DNA from: CATQHS01 sp963422655
GTDB lineage: Bacteria; Actinomycetota; Acidimicrobiia; Acidimicrobiales; Aldehydirespiratoraceae
Assembly (NCBI GenBank): GCA_963422655.1
Contig: OY730440.1
Location: forward strand, 1,922,001 to 1,986,000
Length of the DNA stretch: 64,000 nucleotides
Reading direction: 5' to 3'
In this document: in pieces, positions 17,010-24,929 of the stretch
Numbering within the stretch: position 1 is the first letter of the stretch
How the letters are laid out: each line of letters begins with the position of its first letter
The notes under the pieces: model-generated
Told to the model about the DNA's origin: nothing
The model's input: the letters and a program-made list of their open reading frames with translations, nothing else
Databases searched by the model: none
Translations under genes and position numbers: made by a program

Positions 17010-17315
17010 GTGGCCAAGCTCCGGCTGTTCGCCTCGGCCAGAGAGATGGCCGGTCGCAGTCACGACACCATACCCGGCGCCACGGTTCGAGAGGTGCTGG
17101 AATGCGCCTGCGAACGCTACGGTCGGGACTTTGCGGGTCTGTTGGAGATATGCCAGGTGTGGCTGAACGGCGAGCCGGTCGGGTCCGGCGAACCGGTCGA
17201 CGACAGCGACGAGGTCGCAGTGCTGCCTCCCGTTTCAGGGGGTGACGGCCCGGCCCGGCCGTCACTGGCTGGGCTCGGCGAACCGACCTCCAGCGTTACC
17301 CTGCCCGGTTCGTGA
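17010..17315 (+). CDS. MoaD/ThiS family sulfur-carrier-like protein with abnormal C-terminus
   Basis: A beta-grasp protein starting at GTG (KLRLFASAREMAGR; NGEPV; VAVLPPVSGG). Sulfur carriers of this family need a C-terminal Gly-Gly, which is adenylated and thiocarboxylated. Here Gly-Gly is at residues 77-78, but 23 further residues follow. One added base in the GGGGG run at 17238-17242 would place a TGA (17243-17245) directly after Gly-Gly, so a one-base deletion or sequencing error is likely. The extended frame ends in a 4-base overlap with the mshA start. If the extension is real, processing would be needed for activity. Confidence 0.8.
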   Translation: MAKLRLFASAREMAGRSHDTIPGATVREVLECACERYGRDFAGLLEICQVWLNGEPVGSGEPVDDSDEVAVLPPVSGGDGPARPSLAGLGEPTSSVTLPGS

Positions 17316-18529
17316 TCCGCGTCGCGGCCCTGTCGCTGCACACGTCACCTCTGGTGCAGCCCGGACGGGGCGATGCAGGCGGGATGAATGTCTACGTTCG
17401 CGAGCTCGTCTCGTCTCTGGCCCAGACCGGCGTGGAGACCACCGTGTTCGTGCGGCGATGGTCCGATGCTCCCGATGTCGTAGAGGTCGAGCCCGGCTTC
17501 AGGGTCGTCCACATCGACGCCGGTCCTTCGGACCTGGCCAAGGGAGCGCTGCTGTCCGTCGTCGACCGGTATGCCGACGGTGTGCGGGCCTGTCTCGATG
17601 GGTACGAGACCGACGTTCTGCACGCCAACTACTGGCTCTCGGGGGTGGCCGGGCACCGGCTCAAGCACGAGCTCGGGCTTCCTCTCGTCTCCACCTTCCA
17701 CACCTTGGCCCGGGTCAAGGCCGAGACCGGGGACCCCGAACCGCAGCGCCGGGTCGAGGCCGAAGCCGAGGTGGCGGCCTGCTCCGACGTGATCACCGCC
17801 AACTCCGGGGTCGAGTCCCGCCAGCTCGAGGAACTCTACGGCGCCGATCCGGCCCGCGTCCATATCGTGCCCCCGGGCGTGGATCACGCCTTCTTCTCGC
17901 CCGGGGACCGGGGCGGAGCCCGGGTTGCGCTCGGTTTGGGTGCGGGGCCGATTCTGCTGTTCGTCGGTCGTATCCAGCCCCTCAAGGGTCTCGACGTGGC
18001 TGTCGGCACCTTGGCCCGTCTGGTCGAGTCGGGCCACCCCGATGCCCGGCTGCTCGTCGTCGGCGGCGCCTCGGGCCGTGAGGGCGAAAGAGAGTTGCGC
18101 CGCATCAGTAGAAAGGTTCGCCAGCTCGGGCGGGCGGATCGGATCGACTTCGTTGCGCCCCGCCCCCATCACCTGCTGTCCACCTACTACCGTGCTGCCG
18201 ACGTGTGCTTGGTACCGAGCCGGTCGGAGTCTTTCGGTCTGGTCGCCTTGGAGTCGGCTGCCTGCGGCACGCCGGTGGTGGCCGCTGACGTCGGCGGCCT
18301 CCGGACCCTCGTGGACCATGGCCGGACCGGCCATCTGGTGGGTAGTCGCCACCCGGGCGACTATGCCGCTTTGGTCGATCGGATACTGACCGACCCCGAC
18401 CATGCCGATGCCCTGTCTCGAAACGGGGTCGCGATGTCCAGTCGATACACTTGGGCCGCCACCGCCGCTCGCCTCGAGCGGATCTACCGCGATCTCTGGG
18501 CCCGTCGGCTCGTGGACTGCATGGCCTGA
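17312..18529 (+). CDS. mshA: D-inositol-3-phosphate glycosyltransferase (mycothiol biosynthesis)
   Basis: A 405-residue GT4 enzyme that joins GlcNAc from UDP-GlcNAc to 1L-myo-inositol 1-phosphate, the first step of mycothiol synthesis. The MshA signature SLHTSPLVQPGRGDAGGMNV is near the N-terminus; the donor half has LLFVGRIQPLKGLDVAV, PSRSESFGLVALESAACGTP and VVAADVGGLRTLV. The start is GTG 17312. The following gene encodes a YbjN protein, as downstream of mshA in mycobacteria. No other msh gene is in the window. Confidence 0.95.
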   Translation: MIRVAALSLHTSPLVQPGRGDAGGMNVYVRELVSSLAQTGVETTVFVRRWSDAPDVVEVEPGFRVVHIDAGPSDLAKGALLSVVDRYADGVRACLDGYETDVLHANYWLSGVAGHRLKHELGLPLVSTFHTLARVKAETGDPEPQRRVEAEAEVAACSDVITANSGVESRQLEELYGADPARVHIVPPGVDHAFFSPGDRGGARVALGLGAGPILLFVGRIQPLKGLDVAVGTLARLVESGHPDARLLVVGGASGREGERELRRISRKVRQLGRADRIDFVAPRPHHLLSTYYRAADVCLVPSRSESFGLVALESAACGTPVVAADVGGLRTLVDHGRTGHLVGSRHPGDYAALVDRILTDPDHADALSRNGVAMSSRYTWAATAARLERIYRDLWARRLVDCMA

Positions 18530-18537
18530 GGCCTGAG

Positions 18538-19002
18538 GTGGAAACGGCGCCCGCTTCTCCTGACGAGCTGGACCGGTACGAAGCGTTCATCGACTCGTGG
18601 CTGGAGGCCGAAGCCGACAACAACTGCACTATCGACGCGGTCGAGCGCCCGCCGGCGGGAGAGCGGCGTTGGTACGTGCGCATTCACGGCGAAGAGAAGG
18701 ACGTGTGGACCATCTGGTTCACGCTGGGCCAGCGCACCCTGCGCTACACGACCTACCTGGTTCCGGCGCCCGAGGAGAATCATGCCCGTTTCTACGAGCA
18801 TCTTCTGCGCCGCAACCGGGGCCTGACCGGGCCAAAACTCGAAATCGGCCCCGAGGATGCCGTGTATCTGTCCGGGGCCGTTCCGCTGGCTCACGTCACC
18901 TCTGCCGGCCTCGATCATATTCTGGGGTCGATGTATGCCGCGGTGGAGTTGATCTTCCGGCCCGCCATGCGCATCGGGTACGCCTCGAGGTTCAAGGGCT
19001 GA
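18538..19002 (+). CDS. YbjN domain-containing protein
   Basis: A 154-residue protein starting at GTG 18538, 8 bases after mshA. The sequence (DELDRYEAFIDSWLEAEADN, WTIWFTLGQRTLRYTTYLVP, FYEHLLRRNRGLTGPKLEIG) follows the YbjN fold, related to type III secretion chaperone-like proteins. In M. tuberculosis a YbjN protein (Rv0487) also follows mshA. The role is unknown. Much of this gene is the source of a partial tandem copy just downstream. Confidence 0.88.
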   Translation: METAPASPDELDRYEAFIDSWLEAEADNNCTIDAVERPPAGERRWYVRIHGEEKDVWTIWFTLGQRTLRYTTYLVPAPEENHARFYEHLLRRNRGLTGPKLEIGPEDAVYLSGAVPLAHVTSAGLDHILGSMYAAVELIFRPAMRIGYASRFKG

Positions 19003-19028
19003 ACGGCGGCGACTGCCCCGTCCCGGCA

Positions 19029-19167
19029 TCCGTAAATTGATTTGCATTCTAATATATTTCAGATCATTCTGATCATATTCCGGTGGAGTGACTGCAGCGG
19101 ACGTTCGGGGAAGTGCGACCGATGCTCGCTCCACCGGAATGAGTACCCGGGTGTTCACCTAGCATGG
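19029..19167 (+). promoter_or_regulatory. Duplicate copy of the proC leader with AT-rich start and hairpin
   Basis: The first 48 bases are strikingly AT-rich for this genome and could hold a promoter. They are followed by a perfect 12-base inverted repeat, ATTCCGGTGGAG (19077-19088) and CTCCACCGGAAT (19129-19140). The copy ends in an ATG (19164) equivalent to the proC start. The hairpin could be a terminator for ybjN or a leader structure. Confidence 0.55.
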
Positions 19168-19337
19168 CGGGTCCGTTTCTCCTGACGAGCTGGACCGGTA
19201 CGGAGCGTTCATCGACTCGTGGCTGGAGGCCGAAGCCGACAACAACTGCATCTTCTGCGGCGCAACCGGGGACTGACCGGGCCAAAACTCGAAATCGGCC
19301 CGAGGATGCCGTGTATCTGTCCGGGGCCGTTCCGTAA
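19164..19337 (+). other. Chimeric 57-codon frame created by the duplication
   Basis: The duplicated proC-type ATG opens a frame that runs through the ybjN remnant in a shifted frame and stops at TAA 19335-19337. It begins MAGPFLLTSW. It has the same leader as proC and might be translated, but nothing shows that the product is functional; it is best regarded as a by-product of the duplication. Confidence 0.3.
19177..19334 (+). pseudogene. Deletion-derived remnant of the YbjN gene
   Basis: Bases 19177-19250 match 18555-18628 (one substitution), and 19251-19334 match 18801-18885 with a missing C and two substitutions. The copy lacks a start, most of the central part and the end, and its frame is broken. 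It cannot encode a YbjN protein. Confidence 0.9.
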
Positions 19338-19469
19338 ATTGATTTGCATTCTAATATATTTCAGATCATTCTGATCATATTCCGGTGGAGTGACTGCAGC
19401 GGACGTTCGGGGAAGTGCGACCGATGCTCGCTCCACCGGAATGAGTACCCGGGTGTTCACCTAGCATGG
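19331..19469 (+). promoter_or_regulatory. proC leader (functional copy) with AT-rich region and 12-bp hairpin
   Basis: Identical to 19029-19167. An AT-rich stretch of about 48 bases precedes the inverted repeat ATTCCGGTGGAG (19379-19390) and CTCCACCGGAAT (19431-19442), then 23 bases to the proC ATG. The promoter probably lies in the AT-rich part, with the hairpin transcribed in the 5' leader. Confidence 0.5.
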
Positions 19470-20263
19470 TGGGCGTGACCCGGCTTCAGGTGATCGGTGG
19501 CGGAAGGATGGGCGAAGCCCTGCTGGCGGGGCTGATCGCCTGCGACTGGGCGGCACCGACCGACTTTTACGTCGTCGAACCCAACCAGACCCGCCGGGCC
19601 GAGTTGGCTGTGACGGTGCCGGGCCTGGCGCTGGGCACCGCCCCTGTCAGCGGCGTCGATGCGGTCATCGCGGTGAAGCCGGATCTCGTAACCGCCGTTC
19701 TGCCCGGTCTGGCCGCGGCTGGGGTGGGCCGGGTGCTGTCGATCGCGGCCGGAGCTCGAACCGGTGCCATAGAGTCCTGCCTCCCGGCCGGAATCCCGGT
19801 CATCAGATGCATGCCCAATACTCCGGCGCTGGTGGGCAGGGCCGCCACTGCAATTGCCGCCGGCAGTTCGGCCACCGCCGACGACTTGGCCTGGGCCACT
19901 TCGATACTGGCCGCGGTCGGGGTCGTCGTCATCGTGGACGAGGCCGATCTCGATGCCGTGACCGGATTGTCCGGCAGCGGGCCGGCTTACCTGTTCGAGC
20001 TGGCCGAGGCTCTGCGGGCCGCCGGTGTGGCTCAAGGGCTCGACGCCGGGATCGCTGACGTCCTCACCCGTCAGACCCTGCTGGGAGCGGCTACCATGCT
20101 GGCCGGCTCCGACCGGGACCCGGCCCAGCTCCGGTCCGACGTAACGTCCCCCGGCGGCACGACCGCCGCCGGTTTGGCCGTTCTGGCCGAGGCCGGCTTC
20201 GAGAGACTCTTCGACCGGGTGGTCGCGGCGGCGACGGAACGATCCCGCGAGCTGGCCGGATGA
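19466..20263 (+). CDS. proC: Pyrroline-5-carboxylate reductase
   Basis: A 265-residue P5C reductase catalysing the last step of proline synthesis with NAD(P)H. The Rossmann motif is LQVIGGGRMGEALLAGL at the N-terminus; AVKPDLV, IPVIRCMPNTPALVG and the C-terminal helical dimerisation region DAVTGLSGSGPAYLFELAEA plus TSPGGTTAAGL are typical. ATG 19466 lies inside the duplicated leader. The stop overlaps the start of the next gene by 4 bases (ATGA), which indicates coupling. Confidence 0.96.
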   Translation: MVGVTRLQVIGGGRMGEALLAGLIACDWAAPTDFYVVEPNQTRRAELAVTVPGLALGTAPVSGVDAVIAVKPDLVTAVLPGLAAAGVGRVLSIAAGARTGAIESCLPAGIPVIRCMPNTPALVGRAATAIAAGSSATADDLAWATSILAAVGVVVIVDEADLDAVTGLSGSGPAYLFELAEALRAAGVAQGLDAGIADVLTRQTLLGAATMLAGSDRDPAQLRSDVTSPGGTTAAGLAVLAEAGFERLFDRVVAAATERSRELAG

Positions 20264-21138
20264 GCCGCTACGGCACGGTTTCCTTTCTCTCCGATTTCGG
20301 ACTCGAAGACGAGTTCGTCGGCGTCGTGCATTCCGTTATCGCTTCGATTGCCCCAGAAGTGCGGGTAATCGACATCACTCACGGCATCGCCGCCCACGAT
20401 GTTCGGGCCGGGGGTCTGGCTCTGGCCCGGGCTGTTGCCTACCTGAACCGGGGTGTGGTGCTGGCTGTGGTCGACCCTGGGGTCGGGTCCGATCGCCGCC
20501 GAATCGCGATCGAGGTGGGGGAGGGGTCCTCGGTGTTGGTCGGTCCCGACAATGGCCTGCTGGCGCCGGCCGTCGCCCTGGTCGGTGGCGCCGCCCGGGC
20601 GGTGGAGCTGACCAGCGGCGATCACCGGCTCGGTGCGCCCGGTGCCACCTTCGACGGTCGTGACGTATTCGCTCCGGCCGCGGCTCATCTCTGCCTGGGA
20701 GTTCCCCTCGACGAGCTGGGTCCGGAGGTGGACCCGGCCTCGCTCACCCCTGGCCTGTTACCGGTATCGCGTCACCACGACGGCGAACTGGTAGCCGAGG
20801 TCCTCTGGGTCGATCGATACGGCAATTGCCAGCTCAACCTGGATCCCGGCGATCTGGCCCGAATGGGGCCAGTCGTCCAGATGGTGATCGGAGACGAGCT
20901 GCGTACCGCTGAGGTGGTAACCGCCTACGAAGCCATCGGCCCGGGTCGGATCGGCCTGGTCACCGACTCGTACGGCCTGGTGTCGATGGCGGGAGCTCGC
21001 CGGTCGACCGCAGCCGAGCTCGGGATCGTAGAAGGGGCGTTGGTTCGGATCCGTCCGCCTCACGACGGCGAGCCCGTCGGCGTCGCCACCTCGGTGGCCC
21101 TGGGGCGTCACCGAGATGATCGACAGGGTGACCGATGA
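20260..21138 (+). CDS. S-adenosyl-L-methionine hydrolase (SAM hydroxide adenosyltransferase family, DUF62)
   Basis: A 292-residue member of the fluorinase-like family. Characteristic parts are SFLSDFGLEDEFVGVVHSVI near the N-terminus (normally DxGxxDxxVG), DITHGIAAHDVRAGGLAL, AVVDPGVGSDRRRIAIE, LVGPDNGLL and DRYGNCQLNL. The known non-halogenating members use an Asp-Arg-His triad to split SAM with water into adenosine and methionine; DGRDVFAPAAAHL fits. It is tightly coupled to proC and to a tiny membrane peptide downstream. A fluorinase role is unlikely. Confidence 0.9.
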   Translation: MSRYGTVSFLSDFGLEDEFVGVVHSVIASIAPEVRVIDITHGIAAHDVRAGGLALARAVAYLNRGVVLAVVDPGVGSDRRRIAIEVGEGSSVLVGPDNGLLAPAVALVGGAARAVELTSGDHRLGAPGATFDGRDVFAPAAAHLCLGVPLDELGPEVDPASLTPGLLPVSRHHDGELVAEVLWVDRYGNCQLNLDPGDLARMGPVVQMVIGDELRTAEVVTAYEAIGPGRIGLVTDSYGLVSMAGARRSTAAELGIVEGALVRIRPPHDGEPVGVATSVALGRHRDDRQGDR

Positions 21139-21224
21139 GGCGAGGGACCACTGTCGTTATCGTCGTATTGCTGGTGGCTATCCTCGCCGCCAGCGTTGTC
21201 CAGCTCTTCTGGCTGGCCCGTTGA
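21135..21224 (+). CDS. 29-residue single-span membrane peptide
   Basis: ATG 21135 overlaps the stop of the SAM hydrolase (ATGA), which suggests a real coupled gene. The product has MRRG, then the membrane span TVVIVVLLVAILAASVVQL and FWLAR: a basic N-end, one helix and a short basic end. It is too short for standard gene callers. Function is unknown; a small partner of a membrane complex is possible. Confidence 0.55.
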   Translation: MRRGTTVVIVVLLVAILAASVVQLFWLAR

Positions 21225-21252
21225 GGTCGATCTCGACCCTGGAAGGACCAGC

Positions 21253-22758
21253 GTGAACCTCGCCACCATCATCGATGATCATCCCGACGGCCATACCGCC
21301 CTTGTCGCGGGCGGTGACCGCATCAGCTTCGGACGCCTTCGGAGTGAAGTGGCTGAGCTTCGGGGCGCGCTGAGGGCTCTGGGGCTGGAGCCGGGGGACC
21401 GGGTCGCAATCATCTGCGCCACCAATCCCCGTTTCGTCCGATCATGGCTGGCCGTGCTCGGTGCCGGCCTGGTTGCGGTTCCGCTCAATCCCTCCAGCCC
21501 TGGTCCCGAGCTCCAGCAGGAGTTGGCCGCGGTCGAAGCTCGAGCCGTAATCGTCGGACCGGCCGGTCAGGCTGCTTTCGCCTCGATAGACCGGTCCGAG
21601 CTCAGCGGCTTGGAGTATGTGTTGGTGGCGGCGGGCTCCGATCTTGCGGGTTCGACAGACATCGACGCCGCCGCCCGCACCGCAGAGCCGACGGCGGTGG
21701 TCGAGCGGGGCAACGACGACTTGGCCGCCTTGCTGTTCACGAGCGGAACTGCGGGATCGCCCCGGGCCGCTCGACTAACTCACGAGAACCTGTCCAGCAA
21801 CATTCGCCAAGTGCAATCCCACCCGCTGCGGGCCGTGAGGGGCGACGACGTGGGTGTTTGCATCGTTCCGCTCTACCACGTGTTCGGTCTCAACGCTGTT
21901 CTCGACCCCTGCCTGTACGGCGGGGCCACCCTGGTTCTGGTCGAGCGCTTCGACCCGGTCTCTCTGCTCGAGACCATCGCCACCGAGAATGTCTCGCTGC
22001 TGGTCGGCCCGCCCGCCATGTGGGCTGCCATCGTCGACCTCGATCCGCTTCCGGCCGTTTTCGAAGGCGTCCGGCTCGCCGTCTCAGGGGCGGCCGCCCT
22101 GCCCGAACGGGTTGCTCGGGCCGCCCGCGGGCTTGGGATACCCCTCAATGAGGGCTACGGCCTCACTGAAGCCAGCCCCAGCGTGACCGTCGGAACCGGT
22201 GACGGCGTGCCGATCGGCTCGATCGGTACGCCCATATACGGGGTGGAGCTGCGTCTGGTGGACGCCTCCGGCGCCGAAGTGCCCGCCGGTGACCCGGGCG
22301 AGATCTGGGTGCGCGGCCCCAACGTCTTCGACGGCTACTGGAACGACGTCGAGGCCACGGCCCGAGCCCTCGACGACCAACGTTGGTTGCATACCGGTGA
22401 CATCGCCGTGACCGATGACGATGGCTTCCTCTACATCGTGGACCGCATCAAAGACCTGATCATCGTGTCGGGGTTCAACGTGTACCCGGCCGAGGTGGAG
22501 ACGGTTCTGGTCAGCCACGACGCCGTATGCGACGCGGCTGTGGTCGGAATCCCCCATCCCCACACCACCGAGGCGGTCAAGGCCTTCGTGGTAGTCGCTG
22601 GCCCCGAGGTCGAGGAGGATGAGCTCGTCGAGTGGTGCGCGGCTCGTCTGGCTCGCTACAAGTGTCCGACCAAGATCGATGTCGTCGATGAGATCCCTCG
22701 AGACGCCGCCGGTAAGCTTCGGCGTCGGGAGCTCGTCCAGTATCCGGATCACGGGTAG
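21253..22758 (+). CDS. Acyl-CoA synthetase / AMP-dependent ligase
   Basis: About 501 residues from GTG 21253, chosen because GGAAGGA lies 5-12 bases upstream and the conserved domain starts at VNLATIIDDHPDG. ANL-superfamily motifs: the P-loop LLFTSGTAGSPRAARLTH, NEGYGLTEASP, the hinge DRIKDLIIVSGFNVYPAEVE and the C-terminal catalytic Lys in PRDAAGKLRRREL. It would activate a carboxylic acid to acyl-AMP and then acyl-CoA. The P-loop has Arg-Ala where Lys-Gly is usual. It lies just ahead of hemA but need not be functionally linked. Confidence 0.9.
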   Translation: MNLATIIDDHPDGHTALVAGGDRISFGRLRSEVAELRGALRALGLEPGDRVAIICATNPRFVRSWLAVLGAGLVAVPLNPSSPGPELQQELAAVEARAVIVGPAGQAAFASIDRSELSGLEYVLVAAGSDLAGSTDIDAAARTAEPTAVVERGNDDLAALLFTSGTAGSPRAARLTHENLSSNIRQVQSHPLRAVRGDDVGVCIVPLYHVFGLNAVLDPCLYGGATLVLVERFDPVSLLETIATENVSLLVGPPAMWAAIVDLDPLPAVFEGVRLAVSGAAALPERVARAARGLGIPLNEGYGLTEASPSVTVGTGDGVPIGSIGTPIYGVELRLVDASGAEVPAGDPGEIWVRGPNVFDGYWNDVEATARALDDQRWLHTGDIAVTDDDGFLYIVDRIKDLIIVSGFNVYPAEVETVLVSHDAVCDAAVVGIPHPHTTEAVKAFVVVAGPEVEEDELVEWCAARLARYKCPTKIDVVDEIPRDAAGKLRRRELVQYPDHG

Positions 22759-22778
22759 ACCCACCGCTAGGAGTCTGC

Positions 22779-24038
22779 GTGTCCCTCGTCGTCATCGGCT
22801 GCAACCACCGGTCGACTTCTCTCGACTTGCTCGAGCGGATGACCGTTGCCGCCGCCGACTTGCCCAAGGCCCTTCACGACTTGGCTTCGGCCGAGAACCT
22901 CAGCGAGGTGGTGGTGCTGTCCACCTGCAACCGCATCGAGATCTACGTCTTGGCCGAGCGGTTCCACGGGGGCTACTCCGACGTTCGGGAGTTCTTGGCC
23001 CGCCACTCCCATCTCCCGCCCGAAGCGGTGGCCGACGAGCTCTACTCACGGCACGAAGCCGAGGCGGTGCGCCATCTCTTCTCGGTGGCGGCCGGCCTGG
23101 ACTCCGTGGTCGTGGGGGAGCACGAGATCCTGGGCCAGGTTCGCTCGGCCTGGGAGTCGGCCCGAGTCGAGGGAACGGTCGGGGCCACTCTGGGCCCGCT
23201 GTTTCGCCGGGCCGTGGAGACGGGCAAGCGAGCCCGGACCGAGACGGCCATAGGCCGCGGGATCGCATCGGTGTCTCAGGCCGCAGTGGCGCTGGCCCGG
23301 GATCGTCTCGGGGACATGACCGGCCGGACCGTGCTGGTGGTCGGCGCCGGCGAGATGGCCGAGGGAACCCTCGAGTCGCTGGCCTCCGCCGGAGCCGGTG
23401 ACATCGCGGTAGCCAATCGCACCTGGGATCGGACCCTCGCCTTGGCCGAGCGGTGCGGGGGTCGAGCCGTATCCCTGTCCGAGCTGCAGATCGCCTTGGC
23501 CTCGGCCGATCTGCTGGTGACCACCACCGGCGCCCAAGAGCTGATCCTCGCCCACGGCGACATCGACGCGGTCATGACTCGTCGAACCGGATCCGAACTG
23601 CTCATCGTGGATGTGGCTGTACCCCGCGATGTCGACCCGGCTGCCGGGGACCTGCCCGGTGTCACCCTGCTCGACATGGACGACCTGAGCGCTTTCGTGG
23701 CCCGGGGCCTGGCCGACCGAACCCGTGAGGTGGACTGGGTCCGATCCATCGTGGACGACGAAGTGAAGCGCTACCTCGATTTCATCTCAGCCCGCCAGGC
23801 TGGCCCGCTTATCGCCGCCCTGCGAGACCGGGCCGACCGGATCCGCAGCAACGAACTGGCCCGCCACGCCAACCGTTTGGCCTCCTTGGACCCCGATCAG
23901 AGCGCGGCGGTGTCCTCGCTGTTGCACGGCGTGGTCAACAAGTTGCTGCACGAGCCCACGGTTCGGCTCAAGGCCGCGTCCGGCCATGCCCGCGGTGATC
24001 GGCTGGCCGAGGCACTGCGCGATCTCTTCGACCTGTAG
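22779..24038 (+). CDS. hemA: Glutamyl-tRNA reductase
   Basis: A 419-residue HemA. It reduces glutamyl-tRNA(Glu) to glutamate-1-semialdehyde with NADPH, the first committed step of the C5 tetrapyrrole pathway. The nucleophile is Cys50 in VLSTCNRIEIY; SVVVGEHEILGQVRSAWE and GTVLVVGAGEMAEGTLESL-like NADPH-binding residues follow; the C-terminal dimerisation helix ends LRDLFDL. GTG start. First gene of a hemA-C-D-B-L run; hemC follows after 3 bases. Confidence 0.97.
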   Translation: MSLVVIGCNHRSTSLDLLERMTVAAADLPKALHDLASAENLSEVVVLSTCNRIEIYVLAERFHGGYSDVREFLARHSHLPPEAVADELYSRHEAEAVRHLFSVAAGLDSVVVGEHEILGQVRSAWESARVEGTVGATLGPLFRRAVETGKRARTETAIGRGIASVSQAAVALARDRLGDMTGRTVLVVGAGEMAEGTLESLASAGAGDIAVANRTWDRTLALAERCGGRAVSLSELQIALASADLLVTTTGAQELILAHGDIDAVMTRRTGSELLIVDVAVPRDVDPAAGDLPGVTLLDMDDLSAFVARGLADRTREVDWVRSIVDDEVKRYLDFISARQAGPLIAALRDRADRIRSNELARHANRLASLDPDQSAAVSSLLHGVVNKLLHEPTVRLKAASGHARGDRLAEALRDLFDL

Positions 24039-24041
24039 ACC

Positions 24042-24929
24042 ATGGCACTCCGGGCTGCCACCCGTGGTAGTGCCCTGGCCCGATGGCAGACCGCTCATGT
24101 CGCGGGCCTGCTCACCGAGGCCGGCGTCGGTTCGGTTGAACCCGTCGTGGTCTCGACCACCGGTGATCGCCGGGCCGACCGGCCCATCCACACCATGGGC
24201 GGCAAGGGCGTGTTCGTGGCCGAAGTCCAGGCTGCGGTACTCGACGGCCGGGCCGACGTCGCCGTGCACTCGGCCAAGGATCTGCCGGCTCGGACCCCCG
24301 GCGGTTTGGTGCTGGCAGCCGTGCCGGCTCGGGCCGATCCCCGCGACGCCCTGGTGGGGTGCGCGCTGGCCGACTTGGCCCCGTCGGCCCGGGTAGCCAC
24401 CGGATCGGTTCGCCGCCGAGCCCAACTGGCCTGGTTGCGGCCCGATCTCGTCTTGGCCGAACTGCGAGGCAACATCGCTACCCGCCTGTCCAAGGCGGCT
24501 GGTTTCGACGCCATAGTCATGGCCGTGGCTGCGCTCGACCGGCTCGGAGCAGCCCCGGCCGTTGTCGACGTGCTCGACCCGGCCGTGATGCTGCCTCAGG
24601 TGGGCCAGGGAGCTCTGGCCGTGGAGTGCCGGGCCGATGACGGGCCGACACTCGAAGTCTTGGCCGCTATCGAGCACCGGCCCTCCCGGCGGGCCGTGGA
24701 TGCCGAACGGGCCTTTCTGGCCACCATCGACGGTGACTGCAGCGTTGCGGCCGGGGCTCATGGTGTGATCGGTCCCGATGACCGGGTAGATCTCACCGGC
24801 TTGGTGGCGTCACCGGACGGACGGGTCGTGGTCCGAGAGCGGGGCACCGGTGACGACCCATTCCGGCTGGGTCGGTTGGTGGCCCGCCGCCTCCTCGACG
24901 GCGCCGGCGCCGCGGTCGGCATCCGATGA
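24042..24929 (+). CDS. hemC: Porphobilinogen deaminase (hydroxymethylbilane synthase)
   Basis: A 295-residue HemC that condenses four porphobilinogens to hydroxymethylbilane. Motifs: LRAATRGSALARWQT at the start (typical IGTRxSxLAxWQ region), VHSAKDLPA, GNIATRL (Arg-rich site), LPQVGQGALAVECR and the dipyrromethane cofactor Cys233 in GDCSVAAGAH. The ATG lies 3 bases after hemA, and its stop overlaps the hemD start. Confidence 0.97.
   Translation: MALRAATRGSALARWQTAHVAGLLTEAGVGSVEPVVVSTTGDRRADRPIHTMGGKGVFVAEVQAAVLDGRADVAVHSAKDLPARTPGGLVLAAVPARADPRDALVGCALADLAPSARVATGSVRRRAQLAWLRPDLVLAELRGNIATRLSKAAGFDAIVMAVAALDRLGAAPAVVDVLDPAVMLPQVGQGALAVECRADDGPTLEVLAAIEHRPSRRAVDAERAFLATIDGDCSVAAGAHGVIGPDDRVDLTGLVASPDGRVVVRERGTGDDPFRLGRLVARRLLDGAGAAVGIR

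Larger units (their letters stand above)
18555..19469. repeat. Tandem duplication of ybjN-to-proC leader, second copy internally deleted
   Basis: Unit A is 18555-19167 (613 bases); unit B is 19177-19469 (293 bases). B equals A minus three pieces: 172 bases (18629-18800, flanked by a shared GCA), one C, and 147 bases (18886-19032, flanked by a shared TCCG). The arithmetic closes exactly. The last 139 bases, 19029-19167 and 19331-19469, are identical and include the leader and ATG of proC. So proC now reads from unit B while unit A keeps an orphan copy of the leader. Confidence 0.92.

Noticed and set aside
18484..19460. Minus-strand frames with identical first 43 residues at 19158 and 19460
   Set aside because: The identity only reflects the 139-base duplication; the frames run antisense to ybjN and have no independent support.
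20260..21138. Fluorinase (organofluorine synthesis)
   Set aside because: The general SAM-hydrolase pattern fits, no fluorometabolite genes are near, and the context is a conserved backbone.
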